This document shows, piece by piece, positions 42,639 to 53,132 of a DNA stretch of 64,000 nucleotides. The DNA is taken from positions 232,001 through 296,000 of the forward strand of contig JADJYF010000004.1 in NCBI GenBank assembly GCA_016719885.1, given 5' to 3'. The stretch is from Pseudomonadota bacterium. GTDB lineage: Bacteria; Pseudomonadota; Gammaproteobacteria; Ga0077536. Within the stretch, counting starts at the first letter, position 1; each line of letters begins with the position of its first letter. The notes under the pieces were generated by a model, which made no database searches, had not been told where the DNA came from, and saw only the letters and a program-made list of their open reading frames with translations. Both the position numbers and the translations under genes were made by a program.

Positions 42639-43436
42639 ATGGCGCGCGCGCCCGGTACGCCGTGGGGCTTGCTGGAGCGGCTGCGCTACCAGAGCCATTC
42701 GGGGCGCGTGATACGTCGCCATCGCGCCCTGCATCGCCTCGAGTTCCGGCGCGCGAGCCTGCTCCATCCGCTGCTGCTGGTCGGTGGCAGCTACCTCGCG
42801 CTGTGGCTGGGCGCCGATTACATCACCGCCTTCTGGCGCTGGGAGTTCGCGTTCTGGCTGCCGCGCCTCGATCTGCCCGCCGCGCTCGACACCCAGACCC
42901 GCGTGCTGTTCGGACCGCTGGCCTACAGCGTACCGTTTCCGGCCTTGAGCGGCAGCGCGCCCGACATCGACACCCTGCGCGCCAGCGTCGCGGCCTGCGC
43001 CTTGATCATGCTGGTGGCGTTTCTCACCATGCGCGGTCGCATGCTGCCCATCGGCTATCTCTTGTGGGGCGCGTGCCTCGTGCAGTTCCTGACCTCGGCG
43101 CTGTTCTGGCTGGCGCCCGCGCCGTTCGCCTACAGTCTCGCCAGCCATGTCGCCAACGGCCTCGAATACGCGCTGGTGCTGGTGTTGTTCGTGCCCTTGC
43201 TGCTGTCGTTCTCCTATTACGTGTTCGAATACTCGCTGCCGAAGAAAATCGCCGGCACGCTGTTGATCATCGCCGGCATCGTGCTGGTCACGCCCTTTCA
43301 GTACCTCGTGCATGTGCTCCTCATCGAGGCCGGCTCGCTGTTGCTGCTGCCGCTGTTGTACGTGTTGTTCGGGCTGTTGTTCGATATCGGCGTGTTCATC
43401 GCGCTGTACGCGTGGGTGGTGAGTTGGGAGTCATGA
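42639..43436 (+). CDS. Polytopic membrane protein of the exopolysaccharide locus
   Basis: This 265-aa protein has about six hydrophobic helices from residue 40 onward and a basic N-terminus (RYQSHSGRVIRRHRALHRLEFRR). No family is recognised. It starts two bases after the barrel gene and ends one base before the glycosyltransferase gene, so it is tightly coupled to both and probably works with the synthase in the inner membrane, as PgaD does with PgaC. Confidence 0.65.
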   Translation: MARAPGTPWGLLERLRYQSHSGRVIRRHRALHRLEFRRASLLHPLLLVGGSYLALWLGADYITAFWRWEFAFWLPRLDLPAALDTQTRVLFGPLAYSVPFPALSGSAPDIDTLRASVAACALIMLVAFLTMRGRMLPIGYLLWGACLVQFLTSALFWLAPAPFAYSLASHVANGLEYALVLVLFVPLLLSFSYYVFEYSLPKKIAGTLLIIAGIVLVTPFQYLVHVLLIEAGSLLLLPLLYVLFGLLFDIGVFIALYAWVVSWES

Positions 43437-43437
43437 C

Positions 43438-44725
43438 ATGAGTGGCCTTGCCCCTCACGCTGTCGTACTTGCGCTGAAGTGCGTGGTGTATTTCGTGCTG
43501 GTGCTGATGATCGTCTACACCCTGCGCCACGTGCTGTTCACCATGAATCGCCTGTTCGGCCGCCAGCGCCATCCCTATCTCGACATCGATACCGCCGACT
43601 GGCCGTTCGTGACGGTGGTGGTGCCGGCCCACAACGAAAGCGTGGTGATCGCCCATGCGCTCGACGCCCTGGCGGACGTCGACTATCCCACTGAGCGTTA
43701 CGAAGTGGTGGCGGTCGACGATCGCTCCAGCGACGACACCTGGGCGGTGATGAGCGCCGCATGTGAACGGCATCCCGAGGTGTTGCGCATCCTGCGTCGC
43801 AGCGAGGGCATGCCGGGGCAAGGCGGCGGTGCTGAAGGAAGTGTCGGAAGCGCTGGATTCCGATGTGCTCATCGTGTTCGACGCCGACTACGTGCCGGGG
43901 CGTGGCCTCATCAAGCAGATTGCCGCGCCGTTCTTCGACGCCGAGGTGGGCGCGGTGATGGGACGCGTGGTGCCGCACAACACGTCGAGCAACCTGCTCA
44001 CGCGCCTGCTCGACCTGGAACGCGCCGGTGGTTACCAGGTCGACCAGCAGGCGCGCATGAATCTCGGCCTGCTGCCGCAATACGGCGGTTCGGTGGGCGG
44101 CGTGCGGCTGTCGGCGCTGCGCGCGGTGGGCGGCTGGCGCGTCGATGTCTATGCGGAAGACACCGACCTTACCTATCGGCTGATGCTGGCCGGCTTCAAG
44201 ACCGTCTACGAGAATCGCTGCGAGTGCTACGAAGAAGTGCCGGAAGTGTGGCAGGAGCGCAATCGTCAGATCATGCGCTGGGCCAAGGGCCACAACCAGG
44301 TCGCGCTGCGTCACCTCGGCCGCACGCTGCGCGCGCCGGGCATGGGCTTGTTCGAACGCCTGGACGCCGTGCTGCTGCTCGGCGTGTACATGTTGGCGCC
44401 GCTGCTGTTGCTGGGCTTTGTATCCGCGTTTGCCTTGTTCCTGCTCGGTGAGCCGGTGCTGCGCGGCGGCGCGCTGGTGGTGTTTGGCCTGGTGTCGTTC
44501 AGCGCGCTCGGCAATTACGCGGCTTTCTTCGAGATCGCGGCGGCGCTGCACCTCGATGGCTCGCGCAAACGCCTGCGCCTGTTGCCGCTCAATTTCCTCA
44601 ACTTCCTGGTCAGCCTCATCAACATCACGCGCGCCTGCGCCTCGCTGTTGTTCGACGACACGCTCAGGCGGCGCGAACTGCGCTGGGACAAGACCGCGCG
44701 CTATCGCGTCAACGGCCATTCGTGA
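43438..44725 (+). CDS. Processive family-2 glycosyltransferase (frameshifted in this sequence)
   Basis: The protein is a membrane-embedded processive polysaccharide synthase like PgaC or cellulose synthase. An N-terminal helix is followed by VTVVVPAHNESVVI, DDRSSDDT, the metal-binding DADY, EDTDLTYRL and the processivity motif QIMRW, then several C-terminal helices. The reading frame breaks at GGGG (43815-43818): EGMPG continues as GKAAVLKEVSEAL only after one G is removed. Given other homopolymer indels nearby, this is probably a sequence error and the gene intact (about 428 aa). It probably builds the exopolysaccharide exported by the YaiO-like barrel. Confidence 0.85.
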
Positions 44726-45831
44726 TGATGTGGCATGCGCTGTTCTGGGTGCTGGCGCTCTTGGTGTGCACGGCGCCGTTCATGCCGGCGCTGCGCGAAT
44801 GGCTCAACGGCAGCGACGCGGCGCCGCTGGTGGTGGTGCGCGCGAGCAGAACGCAACATCCGCCATTTCGCCGCTTCGTTCTTCGACCAGATCCAGAATT
44901 TCTTCGAGCGCGAAGGCATCGACCCTTTGTCACCGCCGCCCGATTACGAGGGTGAGTTCCGCCCTGGCCAGCGCTTCCTGCTGCTCGGGCCGGACAGCCG
45001 ACCGCAGTGGTCGGACGAGATCCGGCGCACGCGCCTGGTCGACACGCTCCTGATCGGCTGCGGCGACCTGATGGTGGAAGGTGGCTATGTCTACGAGCAG
45101 GAGATCTATTGCGGCGGCCAGCTCTACGGTGGCGCCAATGCCACGTTTCGCGCCGTCTATGCCGGCACCGACCTGGTACTGGGCCAGAACTGCACGGTGG
45201 CGCGCTGGCTGCACTCCCGGGGCCATGTGCACATTGGCCGCGATTGCACGGTGTATGGCCGCATCTCAGCACGTCCTCGATCACGCTCGCGCCCGGCACG
45301 CGTTTTCAGCGTTTGAATGCCGAGGTGGTGCGCTTCGCCTCGGACGCCGCGGTGGCGGGTGGTCTGAACATGCAGCGACCGCCGCCGATCCCGTGGACCC
45401 TGCCGAAAACCGTGCGCCACCTGGACGAGCACACGGTGGCGGTGGCCTCGGATCTCAAGCTCTACACGGCAACCCGCGTCGACAGCCACCTGGTTGCCGA
45501 AGGGCGCCTCGAGGTCGGCACGAGCTCGGAACTGAACTGCAGCAATATCAAGGCTCGCACCGCCCTGGTGCTGGGCGCCGGATGCGTGGTACGCGGCGCC
45601 CTGGTATGTCAGGCCCCCATCACCATCGGCCCCGGTTGCCTGGTGAAGGCCCGGTGGTGTCCGGAGTCCACCATCTCGATCGCGGCCGGCAGCGTGATCG
45701 GCACGCCGGGACTCGCGACCACGGTCACAGCTCCGCGCATCCGCGTGGAGTCGGGGTGTCAGGTGTCCGGTACCCTATGGGCGACGGCCGAAGGCGTGGT
45801 CGACGCGCCGTCGCGGCGCGCCGCTGTGTAA
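44725..45831 (+). pseudogene. Bactofilin-like/polymer-forming surface protein (two frameshifts)
   Basis: Three consecutive reading frames make one protein of about 368 aa. First comes an N-terminal hydrophobic helix (MMWHALFWVLALLVCTAPFM). Then, after an extra base near 44840-44850, FAASFFDQIQNFFEREG and a beta-helix-like region (GYVYEQEIYCGGQLYGGANATFRAVYAGTDLVLGQNCTVARWLHSRGHVHIG). After a missing base near 45265 the pattern continues to the end. The repeated short strands with Gly turns resemble bactofilin or other polymer-forming beta-helical proteins. It begins at the glycosyltransferase stop. The two shifts restore each other's frame, so sequence error is likelier than decay. Confidence 0.55.
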
Positions 45832-45885
45832 ATTCTTGTTGCAGCTCACGGATGACACAATTGTTAGAGAGACGGGTGACCTGGC

Positions 45886-47458
45886 ATGGCGATAATTACA
45901 GACATGAAAAACTCACGATACACGCGTCGCGGCCAGGGACTGGCGGCATTGGCCCTGGTCTCCATTGCGCCCGTGGCGCTGGCCGACAGTCTCACCTGGA
46001 GTGCCACTGACGGCGCCTGGGAAAACGGCGCCAACTGGTCGGGCGCCGCCGTGCCCGGCGCCGACGATTTCGTCGCCATCGATTACACCGGCAGCGTCAC
46101 GTCCTCGGCCACCGGCAATATCGCCGGAAGTGTCGAACCACAGCGCGCTGGGCATAGGCGCGGGCAAACTCACGGTGGTCGGCACGCTCGCCAGTTTTCG
46201 GCGCGGTGAGCGTCGACGGCGGCGCCCTGCTCGATGCCGGGCGCATCATCATCAAAGCGGCGGCGCGCTGCACGCGGCCGATCTCGGCACCACGGTGCAG
46301 GTGGTGCAGGGCATCTTCAATCACGGTGACTGGCGCATGAGCGGCGGCGCCATCGCCAGCGCCGAAAGCTTCGACAACTTCGCCACCTTGCGCTTCGAAA
46401 GCGACGGCAAGGCCGCCGCCAACAGCGCCGATCAACCACGCCGGCGCGACGTGCCGTGATCGGCGCCGGCGGCATGATCGCCATTCGGCAACCTCACCAA
46501 TGACGGCAGCCTCGAAGTCAAGACCGCGGCGCAGCTCGGGACCATAGCATCGACAACAAGGCCTCGATGCTGGTCGAGGCGGAGGGCAGGTGCAGACCAA
46601 ACAGCCAGATCAATGACGGCAGCCTCCGAAGTTACGGGCATCGACGCCGAGTACATCGCGCAGGACGTGGTGACCAATCGCGGCAGCGTGAAAGTGCTGG
46701 CCGGCGCGAGCGCCAATATCGACACCGTGGACAACCATGCGTCTTTCATCGTCGACGGCGCGCATCTCGATGCGGTCAATTTCAACAACGATACCGATGG
46801 CGCGCTGACCTTGAGCAACGGCGCGACGGTGAGCCTCGGTGAAGTGCTGAGCGCCAGCCGCTTCGGCATCAGCATCGACGGCGTGCAGGCGCGCCTCGAT
46901 ACCGTCAAGTTCCAGCAACTGCTTGGCGCCACTTCCATCAACGGCGGCACGCTCGGCGCCAGCGACGCGTTCGGTGTGCAGATCGCCGGCGGCGAGTTGC
47001 GCGAGTCACGGCAGCATAGACGGCCGCAGGTCGTCACCGTCGACGGTCTGCTGACACCGGGTGACGCGCTGGATGCCAGCGGCGAGTTCGATATCGCCGC
47101 GGGCCTCGCGCTGTTGGGCGGCAGCTTCGCCGTCGACCTGGGCGGCACGGCGCGTGCCGAGCACGATGTCCTCGATGTGCACGGCGATGCGACCCTGGGC
47201 GGCATACTGAGCGTATCGCTGCTGGCGGGATACCGACCGGTGTTGGGGGACGCCTTCGACATCATCCTCGCCGACAGCATCAGCGGTGCGTTCGGCAACA
47301 TCCTGCTGCCGACGCTCGGCAATGGTCTCAAGTTCACGACTCTGAACGGTGGCACCTTTTTCCGTGTACAGGTCGCGGCGGTGCCGCTGCCGGCGCCGGC
47401 GCTGCTGCTCGGCGGCGCATTGGCGGTGCTGGGGGGGCTCTCCCGCCGCCGCCTGTAG
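45886..47458 (+). pseudogene. VPLPA-CTERM surface protein (multiple frameshifts)
   Basis: The parts of one secreted protein of about 520 aa lie in different frames. They start with a signal peptide (GLAALALVSIAPVALADS), followed by a repetitive beta-helix-like region rich in Gly, Asn and Asp (NHSALGIGAGKLTVVGTLASF, GNLTNDGSLEVKTAAQLG). The C-terminal sorting signal VPLPAPALLLGGALAV plus an Arg cluster is the VPLPA-CTERM tag processed by exosortase. At least five indels are needed between 46120 and 47030, one in TTTT at 46194-46197. The stop TAG lies inside a REP-like palindrome. No exosortase gene is in the window. Confidence 0.65.
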
Positions 47459-47538
47459 GTGCGAATTCATTCGCACATTTAACGGCGCCGCGATGTGCCG
47501 TGCAGAGCCCGCCAATGTGCGAATGAATTCGCACCTAC
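47454..47538. repeat. REP-like palindrome pair (family B)
   Basis: Two copies of the REP-like unit face each other (47454-47476 and 47517-47538) with 40 bases between. The first carries the stop codon of the VPLPA-CTERM gene as CTG-TAG, and the second has one change at its outer edge. A transcript would fold into a large hairpin, so the pair could end the exopolysaccharide operon. Confidence 0.9.
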
Positions 47539-47638
47539 GGGTGCGTGAGCCGGTCTCTATAACCCCGCTTCGTGTGTTTCGCTGAACCTTCCCCTGCGGT
47601 TACCCTCATGACTGGCTCATGGCACAGGGGAGACACGC

Positions 47639-49300
47639 ATGGCCCTCGATCTGCTCATCAAGAACGGCACGGTGGTCGATGGCAGCGGCGCGCCGCGCTA
47701 CCAGGCCGACGTCGGCGTGCTGGACGGCCGCATCGTCAGCATCGGCAAGAGCGACGACAGCGCCAAACGCGTGATCGACGCCGCCGACTGCGTGGTCGCG
47801 CCGGGCTTCATCGATCCCCATACCCATTACGACGCGCAGATGTGCTGGGACAACGCCGCCACGCCCTCGCCCTGGCACGGCGTGACCAGCGTGGTGATGG
47901 GCAATTGCGGGGTCGGCATCGCGCCGTGTCGACCCGAAGCGCGCGAGATCGCGATGCGCGATCTGGTCAACGTCGAGGCGATTCCCTTCGAAGTGCTGGA
48001 GCGCGGCATCACCTGGGATTTCGAAACCTTTCCCGAATTCATGGCCGCCGCAGCGCGTCGCCAGCCCGGCGTGAATCTCGCGTTTCTCGCGCCGCTGACG
48101 CCGTTCCGTCATTACGTGATGGGCGATGCCTCGATGGAGCGCGCCGCCAGCGGCGACGAAACCGCGCGCATCGCCGCCTTGCTCGGCGAGGCGATGGATG
48201 CCGGCGCGTTTGGTTTTTCCAGCACCGTGCTCAATCAGCACATGGGTTTTGGCGGCCGACCGCTGGCCTGTCGCAATGCCAGTCACGCCGAGTATCGCGC
48301 CTACGGCGAAGTGCTGAAGGCGCGCGGCAAGGGTGCGGTGGAAGTGGCGCTGACGCGCCAGATAGCGGTGCTCGAAGATGATGGCTATGAATTGCTGGAC
48401 GTGCTGCTGGCGGCCAGCGGTCGGCCGGTGACCTTCATCGCCATGTTCGATCGCGACGACATCCCCGAAGCGGTGCGCGACACCCTCGCCAAGGTCGCGC
48501 CGCTGATCGCGCGCGGCGCGCGGCCGCAGACCTCGCCGTTGCCGTTGACCCGTGAATTGAACATGCGCAATCCGTTCGTGTTCGCGCCCTTCCCGTCGTG
48601 GCGCGCCCTGTTCGTCGACCAGTCCAAGCCCGCGCAGCGCGCGATATATGCCGATCCGGACTTCCGCGCACGTTTTCGCGAGGATCTGAAACGGCCGCAG
48701 ACTTTCGGCAACTGGACACGGGTGCGCGTGCACGAAGTGCGCAAGGCCGAACTCAAGGGCTATGAAGGCCGGACCATCGACGAGATCGCGAAGGCCGAGG
48801 GCAAGGACCCGGTCGATGCCTTCCTTGATCTCACGCTGGCCGACGACCTGGACAACGAGTTCATCCTCTCGACCTTCAATCATCGCGTCGACCGCATGAA
48901 GGAGATCCTCGCCAACCGTGACATGTTGCTCGGTCTCGGTGACGGCGGCGCGCATCTCGACATCCTGTGCGACGCCGGCTATCCGACCTACCTGCTCGGC
49001 ACCTGGGTGCGCGAACACGGCGCCTTGAGTCTCGAGGAAGGCGTGCGGCGCCTGTGCGGCGACCCGGCGGATTTCTTCGGCATCCGCGACCGCGGACGAC
49101 TGGCGGTGGGGCTCGCCGCCGACATCACGGTGTTCGATCCTGCCACCGTCGGCTCCAGCAACCGCGGTGAACGGCGCTACGACCTGCCCGGCGGCGCGAA
49201 GCGCATCGTCATGCCGTCGCGCGGCATCCTGCATACCATCGTCAATGGCGAGACCCTGTACGAGAACGGCGCGCTGACCGACGCGCGGGCAGGGGCAGGT
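47639..49300 (+). CDS. N-acyl-D-amino-acid deacylase-like amidohydrolase (3' end corrupted)
   Basis: This metal-dependent amidohydrolase has IKNGTVVDGSGAPRYQADVGVLDGRIVSIG, the metal motif DPHTHYDAQ, TSVVMGNCGVGIAP, and GDGGAHLDILCDAGYPT near the end, as in D-aminoacylase family enzymes of about 560-580 aa. It probably hydrolyses N-acyl D-amino acids or related amides. After ENGALTDARAG the frame should lead to GQVLR, but the GGGG at 49292-49295 appears to shift it. The frame then runs on through poly-C and poly-G to 49630. The true stop cannot be placed. The ATG follows CAGGGGAGACACGC. Confidence 0.85.
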
Positions 49301-49621
<321 letters not shown>

Positions 49622-50392
49622 TCAAGCTAAGACGCCGCCCGGCGTGCCGCACTCGCGCAAGGGCGGCAACGCGCTGCGAATCAAAGCCACCAGTTCGCCC
49701 TGCTTATGCACGCCGAGCTTTTCGTAGATTCTTTTCAGCGTGAAACGCGCGCTCTCATAGGTGACGCCGGCGCAGGCCGCGGCCTTGTGCACCGAGTCGC
49801 CATCGGCGAGGCCGACCGCAATGCGCGATTCGGCCGGCGTGAAGCCGAACATCGCGCGTACGCGCGCTTCGTGGGCGTGGGCGGGCCTCGCGTCGAGGTC
49901 GCTGACATAGAGCGTGGCGGCGGCGCCGGTGCGATGACGCAAGGCGTCGGCGGCGGTTTCGACAATGACCCCATAGGCGCCGCGCGCGGCACCTCGCACC
50001 AGCATCGCGCCACCGCGCGGCTGGTGGTGGGCAAGCGCGCCGTACAACAGCGTGTGCAAGCGACGCGATTCGCAGGCCCGTGTCGCGGTCACGCGCTCCT
50101 GCACGAGTTTGAGGACATGGCCGTGCTGCAGGATGGCCTGCGCCGCGGCGTTGCAGAGCACAAGCTTGCCGGCGCCGTCGACCACCACCACGCCACAGGC
50201 CAGGCGCTCGAGCGCATCGCCACAGATCTCGCCGCGCGGGTCTTGCTCCAGCCGACGCGGCGACCCACCGTCGCCACGTCCGGCATGGGGCACGGCCGCC
50301 ATGCGACCCCCCGTATCCGCGACCGCCGGCAACGTGCTCGTGGTCTCGTGGAATTCCGCGCACGGACTCGACGGTGCTTGATGTCGATCCAT
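49622..50392 (-). CDS. LuxR-type helix-turn-helix regulator
   Basis: This 256-aa regulator has a PAS-like sensory part (about 50-180, ALERLACGVVVVDGAGKLVLCNAAAQAIL) and a C-terminal LuxR/NarL DNA-binding domain: FGFTPAESRIAVGLADGDSVHKAAACAGVTYESARFTLKRIYEKLGVHKQGELVALI. The start has an excellent GAGGAGGAAGG ribosome binding site. It lies downstream of the sulfide dehydrogenase genes on the same strand with about 220 bases between, so control of those genes is possible but unproved. Confidence 0.85.
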   Translation of the reverse strand: MDRHQAPSSPCAEFHETTSTLPAVADTGGRMAAVPHAGRGDGGSPRRLEQDPRGEICGDALERLACGVVVVDGAGKLVLCNAAAQAILQHGHVLKLVQERVTATRACESRRLHTLLYGALAHHQPRGGAMLVRGAARGAYGVIVETAADALRHRTGAAATLYVSDLDARPAHAHEARVRAMFGFTPAESRIAVGLADGDSVHKAAACAGVTYESARFTLKRIYEKLGVHKQGELVALIRSALPPLRECGTPGGVLA

Positions 50393-50615
50393 CCCTTCCT
50401 CCTCGCACGCGCAGGCGTGTGTTGGGTCAACGCGCGCGTTACGGCGCGCCGTCGACGTTCCCTGGTATGTCGGGGAACAGGCTAGGCCGCGAGGAAAAAT
50501 GCTGAAATGACAAAACCCACAGTGGCGGATTGTCTGGCTCGCGGGTGGATGTCTGCACGCATGGCGGGCGCGCCACCGTCCGCGGCGGGACGGCGGCGCG
50601 TGGCGCAGGCGGACT

Positions 50616-51915
50616 TCAGGCAAAGCTGTCGGAAAAACAGGCTGTCGGCCCAGGTGAACATGTCCTGGTAGTTATCCTGGTTGACTTGCCCCGCAGGCGC
50701 TTCACCCAAATCGACGCGGTGCATGCCCTTGCCCTTGACCGCGCCGCTGGTGTCGTAGATGTCGCCATACAGAAAGTTGGCTGACAACCACGAGGCGCTG
50801 CGCGCGGTGATCGGACTGTAGCAGGCCGAACTGGTCGCGACGTTGCGGTCCGGCGCTTCGCCGTTCAGGGCACGCACGATCGCGTCGGCGCAGACCTTTG
50901 CTTCGGAATTGGCCATGTGCCCCGATTTCGGCACGGCCTTGCCATCGCTGGCCGGCACCGCGCTGGCATCGCCGATGACATGCACGTTGGGGTAGCCGGC
51001 AATGCCATAGGTCAGCGCATCGACCGGCACAAAACCACTGGCATTGACGCCCAGCGAGGCCGCGATGCCGCCGGCCCGATGCTGCGGAATGATGTTCAGC
51101 ACCTTGGCATTGCTGAAGCTCATGGCGCTGGTGCGTATGCTCCTCGAGGCCGAGTCGACCGACAGCACGTTGGCATTGGGCACATAGAGGATGCGGCCCG
51201 CGTGGGTGACGTTGAACGCGCGCGTGAAAGCCTCGGGCTCGGCCTGGATGCCGGCATTGGCATCGAGCACCACCACCATCGCGCCGCTGCGATTCTTGCG
51301 CTTGAGGTAGTCCGCCACCATGCACGCGCGCTCGTAGGGGCCGGGCGGGCAACGGTAGGGCGACTTGGGAATGGTCATGACGAAGCGATCGTTGTTGCCC
51401 ATGGTCGCCAACTGGTTCCTGAGCAGCGTGGTCTGCGCACCGGCCTGCCAGGCATGCGGCGTGAGCGACGGGTTCCAGTTGCCGGGCGGCGCCACGAAAT
51501 CGACGCCCGGTGCGACCACCAGGTGATCGTAATCGAGGCTCTTGTTGCCGGTCGGCGTGCTTATGGTGACGCGTCGGCCGGCAGGATCGATGGCCAGCGC
51601 CTTGCCCTGCACAACCGTCACTCCGCGGTTGGTGCCGAGCGCCTTGTAGCTGACGGTGATGCGGCTCATGTCCAGCAGCCCGGTCACCACCAGGTTGGAG
51701 AGGATGCACGACATGTGGGCAGTGGCCGGGTCGACCAGCGTGACACTGACGTTGCCGCCCCACAGTCGTAGGTACTTGGCGACCGAGGCGCCGCCGAAGC
51801 CACCGCCGATCACCACCACGCGCGGCGCCGCGGCGCGACTCACGCGCGGCAGCATGGCCATACCGCCCGCGATGCCGGCCATGCGCAAAAAGCTTCTTCT
51901 GTCGACATTCTTCAT
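50616..51915 (-). CDS. fccB: Flavocytochrome c sulfide dehydrogenase, flavoprotein subunit (3' frameshift)
   Basis: This FAD protein oxidises sulfide in the periplasm and passes electrons to its cytochrome partner. A twin-arginine signal (DRRSFLRMAG) exports it folded. The dinucleotide-binding loop VVVIGGGFGG (37-42) and the two redox Cys regions SPYRCPPGPYERAC and SSACYSPIT match FccB. Near the end, MFTWADSLF should continue SDSFA-stop, which requires one T fewer in the run at 50633-50637. As read, the frame runs on to 50482 with an unrelated tail. GGAGGAAACGACA precedes the ATG. The cytochrome gene is 18 bases upstream. Confidence 0.88.
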
Positions 51916-51933
51916 TGTCGTTTCCTCCACTGC

Positions 51934-52263
51934 TCAATCGCCGCTGCCGGGCAGGCTGGCGAAATAGTCGGCAATCGTGCGCAACTGCTGGTCGGTATAG
52001 CCGCGCGCCTGGCGATCCATGATCGATTCGATCCGCGTGCGGTATTTCATCTCCCGCAGTTCGCCGTACAGCTCCCGCGCCGACTCGCCCGCCAGCTCAT
52101 CGAAGCCACGGCCGCTGCCGCCGGTGCCGTGGCATTGCGCGCATTGCGCGGCAAGCAAGCGCCCCGCCGGCGGCGCGGCGACAGCATGACCGCTGGCCGC
52201 GCAGGCAAGCACAAGAGCGATGACGGCAGGCAGTGGCCGTCGATGTCTTTGCTCCATCTTCAT
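51934..52263 (-). CDS. c-type cytochrome, sulfide dehydrogenase cytochrome subunit
   Basis: This 109-aa protein has a signal peptide (cut near HAVAA) and one heme-binding site CAQCH (Cys41, Cys44, His45), with Met72 in REMKYRTR as a likely distal ligand. It lies directly upstream of fccB and is therefore its electron acceptor. The classical FccA of Allochromatium has two hemes (about 200 aa); this is the single-heme, shorter type. Electrons probably pass on to a respiratory oxidase. Confidence 0.85.
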   Translation of the reverse strand: MKMEQRHRRPLPAVIALVLACAASGHAVAAPPAGRLLAAQCAQCHGTGGSGRGFDELAGESARELYGELREMKYRTRIESIMDRQARGYTDQQLRTIADYFASLPGSGD

Positions 52264-52600
52264 GATGTTCTCCTTTCGAACCCTGCCGCTCCCAACGATC
52301 GGCGATTCGGTTCGTCACCGGGAAGCTACGCGCTCGGGCGCCGACGAATGCCAAGCGAGTCGCAACTGCGGCACGCCTGTTCGCGCACAAGGTGAGCTTG
52401 CGAATCGACTCACAGTTCGAGCCAAACGCGAAAATTCGAAGATGAGTGATGAATGTGCATTCATTGCGTCAGAATTGATCTGGCGCAAGACATGTCTTGC
52501 AAATGTGGTGATGGGGGCGACGCGATGCGCAAGCGCCGCGCGTTGTCACGCGCGACGCATGTTCACGCGTGTTCGAGGTACAGGACGGCCAGCCGCGCCT
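52264..52600. other. Intergenic region upstream of the sulfide dehydrogenase genes
   Basis: This 337-base gap between two minus-strand genes holds no gene I can support. Its far half is noticeably richer in A and T and contains two operator-like palindromes, listed separately. The near half should carry the promoter of the cytochrome-fccB genes, but no clear hexamer pair was seen. Confidence 0.5.
52449..52500. promoter_or_regulatory. Two palindromic operator-like sites
   Basis: ATGAATGTGCATTCAT (52449-52464, seven-base arms) and GCAAGACATGTCTTGC (52485-52500, perfect) have centres 36 bases apart, slightly over three helical turns. They lie 186-237 bases upstream of the cytochrome-fccB genes. 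They could be binding sites for regulators of sulfide oxidation, or the second could fold as a weak terminator of the SnoaL-like gene. Confidence 0.4.
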
Positions 52601-52972
52601 TCAACCGTAATCGTGGTAGTCGATCACGCGTCCTTCGCGCATGGTCCAGATGCAGGCGAGTTCGAGTTTGACGGTCTCGCCTTTCTTCGCGAAGCCTTCG
52701 ACGTCGTCCTTGGGCGTGCCTTCCCAGGTCAGCTCGCTGACCACGGTGTCGCCGGCCGCGAATTGGCGGCGCAGCGAATGGAAGCGCCGGTCGGGCAGGA
52801 GTTCGGCGAATTGACGCATGACGGTGAGCATGGCCTCGGCGCCGTGCAGCAGCGCGCCGCGATTGTGGTGTTCGACATGGATGTCGGGGCTCATGAGACT
52901 TGCCAGGATGTCGAAGTCCTTGGCGTTGTAGGCGGCTATCCAGCGGTTGGCGATGTCGAGCGGGGCGGTCAT
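52601..52972 (-). CDS. SnoaL-like/NTF2-fold protein
   Basis: This 123-aa protein has the NTF2-like cone fold: it starts APLDIANRWIAAYNAKDFDILASLMSPDIHVEHHNRG and ends CIWTMREGRVIDYHDY. Such proteins are polyketide cyclases, ketosteroid-isomerase-like enzymes or binding proteins; the function here is unknown. It is downstream of the monooxygenase reductase gene on the same strand but separated by a REP-like pair, so cotranscription is doubtful. The ATG is chosen by family length. Confidence 0.78.
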   Translation of the reverse strand: MTAPLDIANRWIAAYNAKDFDILASLMSPDIHVEHHNRGALLHGAEAMLTVMRQFAELLPDRRFHSLRRQFAAGDTVVSELTWEGTPKDDVEGFAKKGETVKLELACIWTMREGRVIDYHDYG

Positions 52973-53047
52973 GGCGTGATCCTCGTGACGAATGCGCGCA
53001 AGCGTTGCGCGAGGACCGCGAGCCGTCAATTACCGGTCCGGGGACCC

Positions 53048-53132
53048 TGTAGGTGCGAATTCATTCGCACGTTCACGTGTGAGCCCCATCTGTCAGCGAG
53101 GCAATTGGTGTGCGAATGAATTCGCACCTACA
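53048..53132. repeat. REP-like palindrome pair (family B)
   Basis: Two inverted copies of the REP-like unit (53048-53070 and 53110-53132) are separated by 39 bases. The second, read on the minus strand, supplies the CTG-TAG end of the monooxygenase reductase gene. The pair separates the monooxygenase operon from the SnoaL-like gene and could fold as a terminator or RNA-stabilising hairpin. Confidence 0.9.

Noticed and set aside
43780..43860. Programmed frameshift in the glycosyltransferase gene.
   Set aside because: There is no slippery heptamer with a following structure of known type, and several unrelated genes nearby have similar single-base breaks, so sequence error is simpler.
52453..52671. 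A 72-codon plus-strand frame in the gap upstream of the sulfide dehydrogenase genes.
   Set aside because: It overlaps the SnoaL-like gene on the other strand, lacks a ribosome binding site and shows no recognisable protein features.
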